Origin: Streptomyces tropicalis
GTDB taxonomy: Bacteria; Actinomycetota; Actinomycetes; Streptomycetales; Streptomycetaceae
Assembly (NCBI RefSeq): GCF_029269835.1
Contig: NZ_JARJBB010000007.1
Location: forward strand, 186,001-250,000
DNA: 64,000 nucleotides
Reading direction: 5' to 3'
Shown: piece after piece, positions 17,241-25,275 of the stretch
Layout of the letters: each line of letters begins with the position of its first letter
Position numbering within the stretch: position 1 is the stretch's first letter
Made by a program: the position numbers and the translations under genes
The notes under the pieces: generated by a model
The model's database searches: none
Told to the model about the DNA's origin: nothing
The model's input: the letters and a program-made list of their open reading frames with translations, nothing else

Positions 17241-17269
17241 AGAGTAACCACACCTGTGTTGACGGTCAG
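17241..17269 (-). promoter_or_regulatory. Vegetative-type promoter of the NACHT operon
   Basis: On the minus strand, -35 CTGACC (17264-17269) and -10 TACTCT (17241-17246) are separated by exactly 17 bp. Transcription would begin near 17234, leaving a leader of about 33 nt with an AAGGGGGG ribosome binding site before the TTG at 17201. This fits a constitutive housekeeping sigma-factor promoter. Confidence 0.6.
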
Positions 17270-17605
17270 TCGGTTCGGCCGGCGATACGCCCCCGTGACG
17301 TGATCGGCAGTGCCCACACCGGAGTTGCCGCGTAGCGCCTCCTTCGGTCCCTCGCCCAGCACGCCGGGTTCCCACAGCACGGCACGCACGGCATCAAGGT
17401 CGACGCCGCCACCCACGCCCTGGCGAAATAGGACGCCCGGCCGGACACGGTGCAGCGGTGGGCTGAACAGGCCATGCGAGAAGAGCCTCTCCCGTGTCTG
17501 AAACGGCTCGCTCGACGGTGGTGCATGTCTTGTACCGATCTTCGTCGAAGCCGGAAGGGTGGGCCGCTGGGTCGGGCCAGGCAATGGTCGGCACAGCGTC
17601 ACGCA

Positions 17606-17765
17606 AGTGACATCGCCATCCGGATCGCGAACGCCGCCTTCGCCGCCCGGAGCACCGAACTGTGGGGCCAGGGCCAGACCGCGGGCGCCTCCGACGCCGT
17701 CCATGTGCGCGCCTACGACCAGAACCCGTTCACCGAGTGGCACTCGCGCTGCGGCGGCCGCGTCC
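17606..17765 (+). pseudogene. Tn3-family transposase remnant
   Basis: The frame reads IRIANAAFAARSTELWGQGQ, then TAGASDAVHVRAYDQNPFTE and WHSRCGGR. This follows the conserved Tn3 TnpA block 'LWGEGTTACASDSKxFGAWDQNLxTEWHxRYGGRGV' closely. Only some 53 residues survive, with no start and no downstream catalytic part. The fragment lies about 340 bp upstream of the NACHT operon promoter, in the opposite orientation. Confidence 0.65.
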
Positions 17766-17784
17766 CACCGCCCTTCCGTAATCG

Positions 17785-19122
17785 TCATGTCGCTGCACTG
17801 GCACTGCCTTGTGAGGTGTCTTCCTCGGAGTGCGGCTTCAGGGCGCCCCGCCCGCGCGTACGGTCCATCTCGCGCCACTCCCGCCGTAGTCCAGCCAGGT
17901 TCGTGGTGAGGAAGTACGCGGTGCCGCAGGCGAGCAGCACCGGCACGAGTCCGGCAGCGGTCACGGCCGCCCCGGCGAGCAGCCCGCCGAGAGGGATACC
18001 GGCCCAGGCCAGCGAGTCACTGAGCGCGTTGACCCGGCCCAGCATCCGGCGCGGCACCCGTTCGACGAGGACGGCCCCCAGCACTGGGTTGACGAAGCCG
18101 GCACCGAACCCGCTGACCGCGAAGACTGCCAGTACCACCCCCAACGGGGCGCCGAAGGCCAGGACCAGGAACCTCGGCGCTCCGGCCAGCAGGAACCCGG
18201 TGAGAACCACCACCCGCCGCCGCAGCCGGTGCGCGACCACCGCGGCGATCAGGCTCCCACCGACCGCCGCGGCGCCCATGACGCTGCCCATCAGGCCGAT
18301 CGCGGTCGGCCCGTTGCCGGACTCCCTGGCCCAGACGGGTACGAGCACCGAGGTGGAGGCCGCGTCCAGCAGGTTGGTGATGCCGACCATGACGACCACG
18401 GTGAGCAGCAGCGGCTGTCCGCGCAGAAAGGTGAAGCCCTCGCCGAACCGCCGCCAGTAGCCCGGTTCCGTCTCCCCGGCCTGCAAGGGGGCTTCCTCGA
18501 CCGCGTGCCCCATGCCACGAGGCAGCGCGAGTTTGATGATCACCGATCCGAGGGCGAAGCAGCCCGCGTTGGCGGCGAGCCCCGTCAGGGGACCGAGCAG
18601 CGCCACCAGGGATCCGCCGAGCGCCAGGCCGACGGTGGAGGCGAGCCGCTCGATCACGCCGGAGAGACCGGTGGCCCGCTCCAGCGGCACCCGACCGCGC
18701 TCGGCCGCCTCCGGGACCATCACGTCCTTGGCCAGGTCGCCGGGTCCCCGGGCCGCGCCGATCAGCGCGACCAGGGCCAGCAGAAGGGGAAAGGAGAGCA
18801 GGTCCAGGGCGTGGAGCAGGGGAACCGCGGCGGCGGCGGCCGCGCTGGCAAGATCGGTGGTCCAGGAGACGGCCCGCGGGCCGATCCGGTCCACCAGCGG
18901 GCCGGTGAACGCCTTGACCACCACGTAGGGAGTCATCTCGCAGAAGGCGGCCAATCCGGTCTGGGTGGCGCTGCCGGTGGTGACGAGGACGAACCAGGGC
19001 AGCGCCACGACGGAGATCCGCGTGCCGGTCAGCGACACGGCCATGGCCGCCAGCACTCCGCCCAGCGGCCGTAAGGACCTCCTGCCGGGTATGCCGCCGG
19101 CCTCCGAGGCGTCGTCGGTCAT
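17785..19122 (-). CDS. MFS transporter, probable drug efflux
   Basis: A 445-residue protein with about 12 hydrophobic helices. The MFS motif A-like loop appears as TGPLVDRIGPRAVSW between helices 2 and 3. The sequence RRMLGRVNALSDSLAWAGIPLGGLLAGAAV is typical of actinobacterial DHA-type exporters of the tetracycline/macrolide kind. It overlaps the upstream regulator by ATGA (start 19122, regulator stop 19119-19121), so the two form a translationally coupled operon. Likely proton-driven export of a hydrophobic compound. Substrate is unknown, though an induced efflux role fits the regulator pairing. Confidence 0.8.
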   Translation of the reverse strand: MTDDASEAGGIPGRRSLRPLGGVLAAMAVSLTGTRISVVALPWFVLVTTGSATQTGLAAFCEMTPYVVVKAFTGPLVDRIGPRAVSWTTDLASAAAAAAVPLLHALDLLSFPLLLALVALIGAARGPGDLAKDVMVPEAAERGRVPLERATGLSGVIERLASTVGLALGGSLVALLGPLTGLAANAGCFALGSVIIKLALPRGMGHAVEEAPLQAGETEPGYWRRFGEGFTFLRGQPLLLTVVVMVGITNLLDAASTSVLVPVWARESGNGPTAIGLMGSVMGAAAVGGSLIAAVVAHRLRRRVVVLTGFLLAGAPRFLVLAFGAPLGVVLAVFAVSGFGAGFVNPVLGAVLVERVPRRMLGRVNALSDSLAWAGIPLGGLLAGAAVTAAGLVPVLLACGTAYFLTTNLAGLRREWREMDRTRGRGALKPHSEEDTSQGSASAAT

Positions 19123-19784
19123 GACGTCGCGCCTCCTTCCTCATCGTGAGGGCCGGACGGGAGCGACGACGCGGCAGGCGCATCCAGTTCGGGCAAGATC
19201 TGCGTGATCACGGCGACCCGTTCGGCTCCCTCGGGGGCACTTGCCGCCGTCTCCGGCGCGTCTCGCCGGTAGCGCGCGATGACCTCCGTCAGCTCCCGGT
19301 ACAGGGCGGTGGCTTCCTCGGACGTGAGCCGCAAGGCCCAGTCGCTCATGTCGAAGGTGTTCCGCCATGCGCGGGGCATCGTCTGAAGCTCGCTCAAGGT
19401 CTGCTGGGTGCGCAGGGTGTAGGTGGCGGCGACGGACTGCTGGTAGGCCAGTGCGGCCGCGGGCTCCCGCTCGGCCAGCTCCGGATCGTTGAACCAGGTG
19501 GTTCGGTGCACCGAACGCCACCAGCGCTCTCGCGCGTTGCCGCGTTCGGTGTCCTCCTCGACGAAGCCGGCCGCGCCGAGCTGCCGGAGGTGGTAGCTGG
19601 CCGTACCGGAGTTCACGCCCAGCCGCTCCGCGAGGCGGGTGGCCGTCGAAGGGCCGTACTTCCGCAACAGCCCGACCAACTGCACGCGCACCGGATGCGC
19701 CAGGGCACGCAGCCCCTTGGCATCCAGGACAACCGAGTCCCCTTCAACGTTCAGGCCGTCCGGCCTCTGTGCTGCATCAGCCAT
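19119..19784 (-). CDS. ArsR-family winged-helix regulator
   Basis: A 221-residue regulator starting MADAAQRPDGLNVEGDSV. The DNA-binding domain is at residues 20-90: LRALAHPVRVQLVGLLRKYG, then TATRLAERLGVNSGTASYHL as helix-turn-helix, and a wing with FVEEDTERGNARERWW. The C-terminal 120 residues, with HRTTWFNDPE and a long helical region, match the larger 'HTH_20' ArsR type found beside MFS exporters in Streptomyces. An inverted repeat at 19809-19838, just upstream of the start, is the likely operator. Probable role is ligand-relieved repression of itself and the MFS gene. Confidence 0.8.
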   Translation of the reverse strand: MADAAQRPDGLNVEGDSVVLDAKGLRALAHPVRVQLVGLLRKYGPSTATRLAERLGVNSGTASYHLRQLGAAGFVEEDTERGNARERWWRSVHRTTWFNDPELAEREPAAALAYQQSVAATYTLRTQQTLSELQTMPRAWRNTFDMSDWALRLTSEEATALYRELTEVIARYRRDAPETAASAPEGAERVAVITQILPELDAPAASSLPSGPHDEEGGATS

Positions 19785-19808
19785 GCGACACACGGTAGTC
19801 CACGAAGA

Positions 19809-19838
19809 GTTCTTCGCAAAGAGTCCTTCGCGAAGAAC
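19809..19838 (-). promoter_or_regulatory. Inverted-repeat operator upstream of the ArsR/MFS operon
   Basis: GTTCTTCGC (19809-19817) and its exact complement GCGAAGAAC (19830-19838) are separated by 12 bp, with a further TTCGC/GCGAA element inside. The site lies 25-55 bp upstream of the regulator start, where a repressor would block transcription. Confidence 0.65.
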
Positions 19839-19976
19839 CGTTTGCGGTCCAGCTCGCCGGCAAGGCGCCACTGCTCATCCGGGGTGTGTCCGGATTTTGG
19901 CCCACAAGAAGATATTCGCTTGCGTACCCTCGTCGCTCGGGTCAACGTCGCGTGACACCTGACGAAGGCAGAGAAG

Positions 19977-20390
19977 ATGACCACGCAGACCCACCCCGTC
20001 GACCACGACCTCATCCGGGCGGCGGAGCACGTTGCCCGCACTCGCTGCCGGGGCGACAACCACACCATGGCAGCCGCGGCCCGCGCCCAGGACGGCCGGA
20101 TCGTCAGCGCCGTGAACACCTACCACTTCACGGGAGGTCCCTGCGCCGAACTGGTCCTCATCGGCGCGGCAGCCGCCCAGGGTGTCTACGAGCTCGACAC
20201 GATCGTCGCGGTGGGAGACCGTGACCGAGGAGTTGTTCCCCCATGCGGCCGGTGCCGTCAGGTCCTCCTCGACTACTTCCCGTCCCTCAAGGTCATCGTC
20301 GGCGAAGGCGACCGCATCCGGACCGTCCTCATCACCGACCTGCTGCCCGAAAGCTACGTCTGGGCCGACCACCAGCTCGACGCTGAGTGA
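19977..20390 (+). CDS. Blasticidin-S deaminase-like cytidine deaminase
   Basis: A 137-residue zinc deaminase. The zinc/catalytic motifs are PCAEL (Cys56, Glu58) and PPCGRCRQVLLDYFP (Cys90, Cys93). The spacing equals that of Aspergillus terreus blasticidin-S deaminase (Cys54, Glu56, Cys88, Cys91) shifted by two. Flanking segments also follow BSD from memory: NTYHFTGGPCAELVLIGAAA, VAVGDRDRGVVPPCGRCRQV and LLPESYVWADHQL. Ordinary tetrameric cytidine deaminases share the motifs but not the YHFTGGPCAEL or YVW tail. The predicted reaction is hydrolytic deamination of the cytosine ring of blasticidin S or a related nucleoside. It lies next to an efflux operon. Activity on ordinary cytidine remains possible. 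Confidence 0.8.
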   Translation: MTTQTHPVDHDLIRAAEHVARTRCRGDNHTMAAAARAQDGRIVSAVNTYHFTGGPCAELVLIGAAAAQGVYELDTIVAVGDRDRGVVPPCGRCRQVLLDYFPSLKVIVGEGDRIRTVLITDLLPESYVWADHQLDAE

Positions 20391-21251
20391 ACCGCTCCAC
20401 CCGGCACGATCTGGCACCACTGGCCGACAACCGGGCGAACCCTGCCCGGACGCGGCGCTCGAAACCGCCCGTGGAGGGGCCATGGAGGGGCCGGGGCCCC
20501 GGGTGGTTGTTTCTCAGTGTGCTTCGGGCGGTCCGCCGCAGACGGTGCAGACGCCGGGGCGCAGGAGCACCTCGCAGCAGGTGTCTCGCAGAACTCTCGC
20601 GTCCGGACATGTGTGAGAGGCCGAGGGTGCGGTGCGCAGTGCCGTGGCAGCGGTGGTGCGGCGGAACGTACCCGCCGTGCGGCTCCGTGAGTCAGCAGGC
20701 TGCGGGCGCAGTCGGTGTCGGTCTCAGGGGCCGGGAGCGGCTGCCGGCCCGGAGTGTTGTGTGCCTTGGCCGTGCTGTGCCGGTTGCGGGGTCCGAGGGC
20801 CGGGGCGATCCCGCTCATGGCCCGGGTTGCTGCGGACGGCGGCGTCGGGGATCCGGTGGGTGGAGACTCGCCGGCCGTCCTCGCCGATTTCTTCCTTGAG
20901 CGTGCGGGCCGTGTCCAGCATCCGGGTGAACTCTCCTGTGGCGAGCAGGCGTTCGCCTGCGGCCTGGGGGGAGGTCATGGCTCGGATGTGTATGTCGGCG
21001 AGGTCGCGGACATCCGCGATCTCCCGGCCGATGCGCGGCACTGTCCGGCCGCTTCGGAAGCCGTCAGCTTCCCCGCCGTGATCGTCACGCCGCCACCAGT
21101 GACGGCCTGCCCCGACCGGCCGGTACGGGCGCGATCGGGGCGGTTGTGCATCTGCCGGCCACCGCCGTCGAGGAGGGCCGGGACCTGTCCTCGATGCGGG
21201 GCGTCCCGGCCGACACCGCCTACCGTCCACTGCCGGCCTGACGGCCCGGCC
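20391..21251. other. Long intergenic stretch holding an epimerase remnant
   Basis: About 860 bp. The only recognisable element is the NAD-dependent epimerase remnant at 20832-21020 on the minus strand. A plus-strand frame ending at 21241 (GAIGAVVHLPATAVEEGRDL) looks protein-like but matched nothing that I recognise. Confidence 0.45.
20832..21020 (-). pseudogene. NAD-dependent epimerase/dehydratase C-terminal remnant
   Basis: The frame reads IADVRDLADIHIRAMTSPQA, then AGERLLATGEFTRMLDTART, LKEEIGEDGRRVSTHRIPD and AAVR. This is the 'VDVRDVADLHIRAMTSPEAAGERFLA' block that follows the substrate-binding region in dihydroflavonol-4-reductase-like extended SDRs. The Rossmann N-terminus is absent and downstream sequence is unrelated, so this is a truncated relic. 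Confidence 0.6.
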
Positions 21252-21974
21252 TCACTTCAGGTGCCGGGTGAAGAACCGGGCTCCGTCGTCCACCTCGAAC
21301 CACGGGGTACCGGCGTGCCCGCCCAGATTGGCGTGCAGCGTCTTCTCCCTGGCGCCGAAGGCGTCGAACAGGTCCAGGACCGGCTGTCGTTCCATCCCCT
21401 CGTCGTCCCACTGCAGCAGGAACTGCAGCGGAATGGCGACCTGCCGGGCCTCCTCGCGCAGGGTGTCGGGCACGAAACCCTGGCCGAAGAAGACGGCGGC
21501 CGAGATGCGCGGCTCGACCAGCGTCAGCCGGATGCCGATGGCGGTCATTCCGTCGTACCCGACCGGGCCGTCGATCTCGGGCAGCGAAAGGAGGGCGTCC
21601 AGGGTGGTCCGCCACTCCGGGACCGCCTTTTCGACCAGCGGGAGGATGAACGCATCGACGATCTCGTCGACCGGCTCGCCGGCTTCCAACGCCCGGCGGA
21701 GGTCGGCGCGGGCCTGCTCGTCGACGGCGGAACGGGGCCGGTCACCGTGCCCGGGTGCGTCGATGGCGGCCACCGCGAAGCCGTACTCCGCCGCGTAGTG
21801 CCGGGCTCGGGCCACCAGTCGCGGGAGCCGCTTGTGCAAGCCGCCGTTGTGGCCGATCAGGATCAGCGGGGCCGGTGCGGATCCCGGCGTCCACAGGACG
21901 CCGGGGATCTCACCGAGGGTGAATTCGCGTTCGAGGACGCCGCTGTCGAGGCGCTGTTCGGAAGTCGTGTGCAT
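21252..21974 (-). CDS. Alpha/beta hydrolase fold protein with Asp at the nucleophile elbow
   Basis: A 240-residue alpha/beta hydrolase. The oxyanion region is LILIGHNGGLHKRL, the fold is continued by VAAIDAPGHGDR, and the last histidine is in ANLGGHAGTPWF. The nucleophile elbow after the strand before helix C reads PVGYDGMTAIG. The position normally filled by Ser (G-x-S-x-G) is Asp, followed by Met in place of the final Gly. Haloalkane dehalogenases and epoxide hydrolases use Asp there, but the surrounding family is dienelactone-hydrolase-like. It may be a variant or an inactive enzyme. The start ATG is preceded by AAAGGC. Monocistronic. Confidence 0.7.
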   Translation of the reverse strand: MHTTSEQRLDSGVLEREFTLGEIPGVLWTPGSAPAPLILIGHNGGLHKRLPRLVARARHYAAEYGFAVAAIDAPGHGDRPRSAVDEQARADLRRALEAGEPVDEIVDAFILPLVEKAVPEWRTTLDALLSLPEIDGPVGYDGMTAIGIRLTLVEPRISAAVFFGQGFVPDTLREEARQVAIPLQFLLQWDDEGMERQPVLDLFDAFGAREKTLHANLGGHAGTPWFEVDDGARFFTRHLK

Positions 21975-22364
21975 GGTCGTGCCTTTCGGGAGTGCTCGTG
22001 AACGGCGCTCCCGGACGACCTATCGCCCGACCGTGACCCCTGAGGGGAGCACCCATGTTGATACTGCGTTCACGGGTACCACCTCCTCGTCCTCTCGCAC
22101 GGCCTCCAGAAAGCTAGCAATGGTCGCCGAGGTCCTCCAACAGGTTTTTCGGAAGCTGCCCGGCCGGATGCCACATGGCTCCGTTCACGAGAACCGACGG
22201 CGCCCGTCCACGAGTTCGGGAGCGGGGGGCGTCCGCCGGGAATCGACGTATTCCCCGGCTCGGACAGCACCGACTCCCGGCCCCGTCCGGGCCCGGGAGT
22301 CGGTCGGCGGACGGTGCTGGACGTCAGGAGACGGGCGGCCTGCCGGCGACTACCGTGGCTCCGC
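21975..22364. other. Intergenic region with a possible protein remnant
   Basis: About 390 bp between divergent genes. On the minus strand near 22220-22118 a frame reads LVNGAMWHPAGQLPKNLLED before a stop; it looks protein-like but unassigned. Promoters for both flanking genes must lie here. Confidence 0.35.
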
Positions 22365-23285
22365 ATGACCCCCACCGAGATCGAGATCACCGCAGAGCTG
22401 GTCCGGGATCTGCTGCACGACCAGCATCCTGACCTGGCAGGTCTCCCTGTGAGGCTCGGCGCGCGCGGCTGGGACAACCAGCTGTGGCGACTCGGCGACG
22501 ACCTCGCCGTCCGGCTGCCCTGGGCGACGCTGTCCGCGGACGCGCTGCTGCGTAAGGAGCACGAGTGGCTTCCCGCACTCGCTCCGACTCTTCCCTTGCC
22601 GGTCCCCGTCCCGCAACGCCTCAGCGAGCCCTCCGAGCGGTTTCCGCGGCCTTGGATCATCACCACCTGGGTGCCGGGAACGCCGGCCGACCGCGCCCCC
22701 GCTACCCGCGCTGCGGATGCAGCCGACATCTTGGCAGCCTTCCTGACCGCTCTTCACCGGCCTGCCCCCGACGGGGCGCCGGCCGGCCGCGACCGTGGAG
22801 GGCCGCTGGCCGACCGGGCCGAGGGGTTCGCTCAGGCGTTGACCTGGGCCACCGAGTCGGGTCTGATTCCCGACCCGGACGCCATCCGCGCCGTCTGGGA
22901 AGACGCCGTTGCCGCGCCCGACTGGACGGGGCCGCCGCTGTGGCTCCACGGCGACCTGCACCCGGCCAACGTCCTCACCGCGGACGGCACCTTCTGCGGC
23001 GTGATCGACTTCGGCGACCTCTTCGCGGGCGACCCGGCCTGCGACCTCGCCGCCGCGTGGATCCTGCTGCCGGACGGCGTCGCCGACCGCTTCCACGCCG
23101 CGTATCGACCGCTCCCAGACCCGGCGGCCCTTCGCCGCGCCCGTGGATGGGCGGTGCTGAAGGCCCTCGCCTGCATCTCCATCGGAGAGGCAGGCGTTCG
23201 CGGCCGTCCGGGCGGCAAGCGCACCTGGGGCCCACCCGGGCACGCCGCACTGCGCCGCCTCACCGCTGCCCAGCACCGAGGATGA
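22365..23285 (+). CDS. Aminoglycoside phosphotransferase-family kinase
   Basis: A 306-residue APH/choline-kinase-fold protein starting MTPTEIEITAELVRDLLHDQ. ATP- and Mg-binding motifs are LWLHGDLHPANVL (Brenner's motif with catalytic Asp) and CGVIDFGDLFAGDPACDLA (DFG-like). The N-lobe lysine region is WDNQLWRLGDDLAVRLP. The sequence is close to the Streptomyces group annotated as aminoglycoside phosphotransferase, but similar enzymes phosphorylate other hydroxylated small molecules. ATG 22365 was chosen because it begins the family-like sequence. A GC-rich gap follows before tatA. Confidence 0.8.
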   Translation: MTPTEIEITAELVRDLLHDQHPDLAGLPVRLGARGWDNQLWRLGDDLAVRLPWATLSADALLRKEHEWLPALAPTLPLPVPVPQRLSEPSERFPRPWIITTWVPGTPADRAPATRAADAADILAAFLTALHRPAPDGAPAGRDRGGPLADRAEGFAQALTWATESGLIPDPDAIRAVWEDAVAAPDWTGPPLWLHGDLHPANVLTADGTFCGVIDFGDLFAGDPACDLAAAWILLPDGVADRFHAAYRPLPDPAALRRARGWAVLKALACISIGEAGVRGRPGGKRTWGPPGHAALRRLTAAQHRG

Positions 23286-23683
23286 CCTGCCGTCCCGGCG
23301 ACGTCCGGCGCCCGCGAGCTGCTCCCCCCCTGGAGCCCGGGTTTCCTGCGCGCATCGCTCCCGTTGAGGACACCCTCCGCCCCGGCCGGCTCGCCCTGGG
23401 ATCCGAGTCGCCGGCCGGGTCCGCCGTGTCCCGCCACCTCGGCGAGGAGCCACCGGCGCGCTCCTCGCCGCCCACCGGCGGATCCCGGCGGCCCCGCTTC
23501 CGGCCCCTGGCTCGGGGAGAGGTACCCGTACGAGCGCCCGGTCGTGACCCAGATGGCCCGACCTGGCGGGTCCGACGCGGCGACCGAACGAGCCAGGGCT
23601 TGTACAGTTGCGCAAGGAAGCAATAGTGACGGCAGGTCCGGCATGCCCGGCCCGCACCGCCGTCTGCGTGGAGGGTGGGCGGA
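23286..23683. other. Intergenic region upstream of tatA
   Basis: About 400 bp with no recognisable gene. The region 23595-23640, with TTGTAC and CAATAG, is less GC-rich and may contain the tatA promoter. Confidence 0.35.
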
Positions 23684-23965
23684 GTGCTCCGCAACGGTTT
23701 GGAACCCTGGCACCTACTGGTCGTCGCGATCGTCATCATCGTGCTCTTCGGCTCGAAGAAGCTGCCCGAGGCCGCACGGGGGCTGGGCAAGTCCATGCGC
23801 ATCCTCAAGAGCGAGGCCAAGGCCATGAAGGAGGAAGGGAGCGCCCCTTCCACTGCCGCCCCAGCCGAGAGCGCCACCGGCGAGCCCGCGGGGCGGGCCA
23901 TCCGGGCCGCTCCCGGTGAGACCACGACGGCCCGTCCGGCAGCCGAAACCAACCCGGCCGGCTGA
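23684..23965 (+). CDS. tatA: Twin-arginine translocase subunit TatA
   Basis: A 93-residue protein starting at GTG 23684 with GGAGGG eight bases upstream. It has the TatA architecture: a short periplasmic N-terminus, one membrane helix (EPWHLLVVAIVIIVLFG), the hinge SKKLPEAARGLGKS, an amphipathic helix (MRILKSEAKAMKEE), then an acidic/proline-rich cytoplasmic tail. TatA oligomers form the pore for folded Tat substrates. This is probably an accessory copy, because no tatC or tatB is nearby. Tat-type signals occur at 9963 and 36764 in this window. Confidence 0.85.
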   Translation: MLRNGLEPWHLLVVAIVIIVLFGSKKLPEAARGLGKSMRILKSEAKAMKEEGSAPSTAAPAESATGEPAGRAIRAAPGETTTARPAAETNPAG

Positions 23966-24078
23966 GTCGTACCGGTGTGGCCAGGCCGTGTTCGAGGCGG
24001 CCTGGGGTGAGTGACGACGGTGTCCGGGAGCACGACACGCAGGCGGCCGCGTAGCCGCGGAAGCCGGAGGATCCCCAT

Positions 24079-25275
24079 ATGACCGGTGCGAACAGCTTCA
24101 CCGTCTCGGGATACGGCCCCGAGCGCCCCGCGTGGATGCGGCTCCTCGCGCGCGATTCCACAGCGCGCCGGCTGGACTGGCCGATACTGCTGTCGGCCCT
24201 TGCCCTGTCGCTCATCGGTTCGCTACTGGTGTACTCCGCCACGCGCAACCGCACCGCGATCAACCAGGGCGACCCGTACTACTTCCTGGTCCGGCACCTG
24301 ATGAACCTCGGCATCGGGCTCGTCCTGATGATCGGCACGATCTGGCTGGGCCACCGCGCCCTGCGCAACGTGGTGCCAGTTCTGTACGGCCTTTCACTCC
24401 TCGGCGTGCTTCTGGTGCTCACCCCACTCGGTGCCACCATCAACGGCAACCGCAACTGGATCGTCCTGGGCGGCGGATTCTCGCTGCAGCCCTCGGAGTT
24501 CGTGAAGGTCACCATCATCCTGGGCATGGCGCTGCTTCTCGCGGCGCAGGTCGATGCAGGTGACAGGAAGCATCCGGCCGGCCGTACCGTGATCCAGGCC
24601 CTGGGTCTGGCCGCCGTGCCGATGACGGTCGTCATGCTGATGCCCGATCTCGGCTCCACGATGGTCATGACGGTCACCATCCTGGGCGTGCTTCTCGCTG
24701 CCGGCGCCTCCAACCGCTGGGTCTTCGGCCTGCTCGGCGTGGGTGTCCTCGGTGCCATCGCCGTGTGGCAGATGCATGTCCTGGACCAGTACCAGATCAA
24801 CCGCTTCGCCGCCTTCGCCGACCCGAGCCTGGACCCGTCCGGAGTCGGCTACAACACCAACCAGGCCCGCATCGCCATCGGCTCCGGCGGCCTGACGGGA
24901 GAGGGTCTCTTCCACGGTGCGCAGACCACCGGCCAGTTCGTTCCGGAGCAGCAGACCGATTTCGTGTTCACGGTCGCCGGCGAGGAACTGGGCTTCGTCG
25001 GCGGGATGCTGATCCTCTCCCTGATCGGAGTGATCCTGTGGCGGGCATGCCGCATCGCCCGCGAGACCACGGAGCTGTACGGCACGATCATCGCCACCGG
25101 GATCGTCGCGTGGTTCGCCTTCCAGTCCTTCGAGAACATCGGCATGTCGCTCGGCATCATGCCGGTGGCGGGCATTCCGCTGCCGTTCGTCTCCTACGGC
25201 GGTTCCTCGATGTTCGCGGTGTGGCTGGCGGTCGGCCTGCTGCAGTCCATCCGGGTACAGCAGACGAGGCTGTGA
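24079..25275 (+). CDS. SEDS-family peptidoglycan glycosyltransferase, RodA-like
   Basis: A 398-residue membrane protein with about ten helices. SEDS signatures are NRNWIVLGGGFSLQPSEFVK, the QTDFVFTVAGEELGFVGG loop that carries the catalytic-region acidic residues, and the C-terminal PLPFVSYGGSSMFAVWLA. RodA/FtsW proteins polymerise lipid II into glycan strands and normally act with a class B penicillin-binding protein. No PBP gene is adjacent. The start has GGAGG eight bases upstream. It is convergent with a second SEDS gene (FtsW-like) on the opposite strand. Confidence 0.9.
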   Translation: MTGANSFTVSGYGPERPAWMRLLARDSTARRLDWPILLSALALSLIGSLLVYSATRNRTAINQGDPYYFLVRHLMNLGIGLVLMIGTIWLGHRALRNVVPVLYGLSLLGVLLVLTPLGATINGNRNWIVLGGGFSLQPSEFVKVTIILGMALLLAAQVDAGDRKHPAGRTVIQALGLAAVPMTVVMLMPDLGSTMVMTVTILGVLLAAGASNRWVFGLLGVGVLGAIAVWQMHVLDQYQINRFAAFADPSLDPSGVGYNTNQARIAIGSGGLTGEGLFHGAQTTGQFVPEQQTDFVFTVAGEELGFVGGMLILSLIGVILWRACRIARETTELYGTIIATGIVAWFAFQSFENIGMSLGIMPVAGIPLPFVSYGGSSMFAVWLAVGLLQSIRVQQTRL

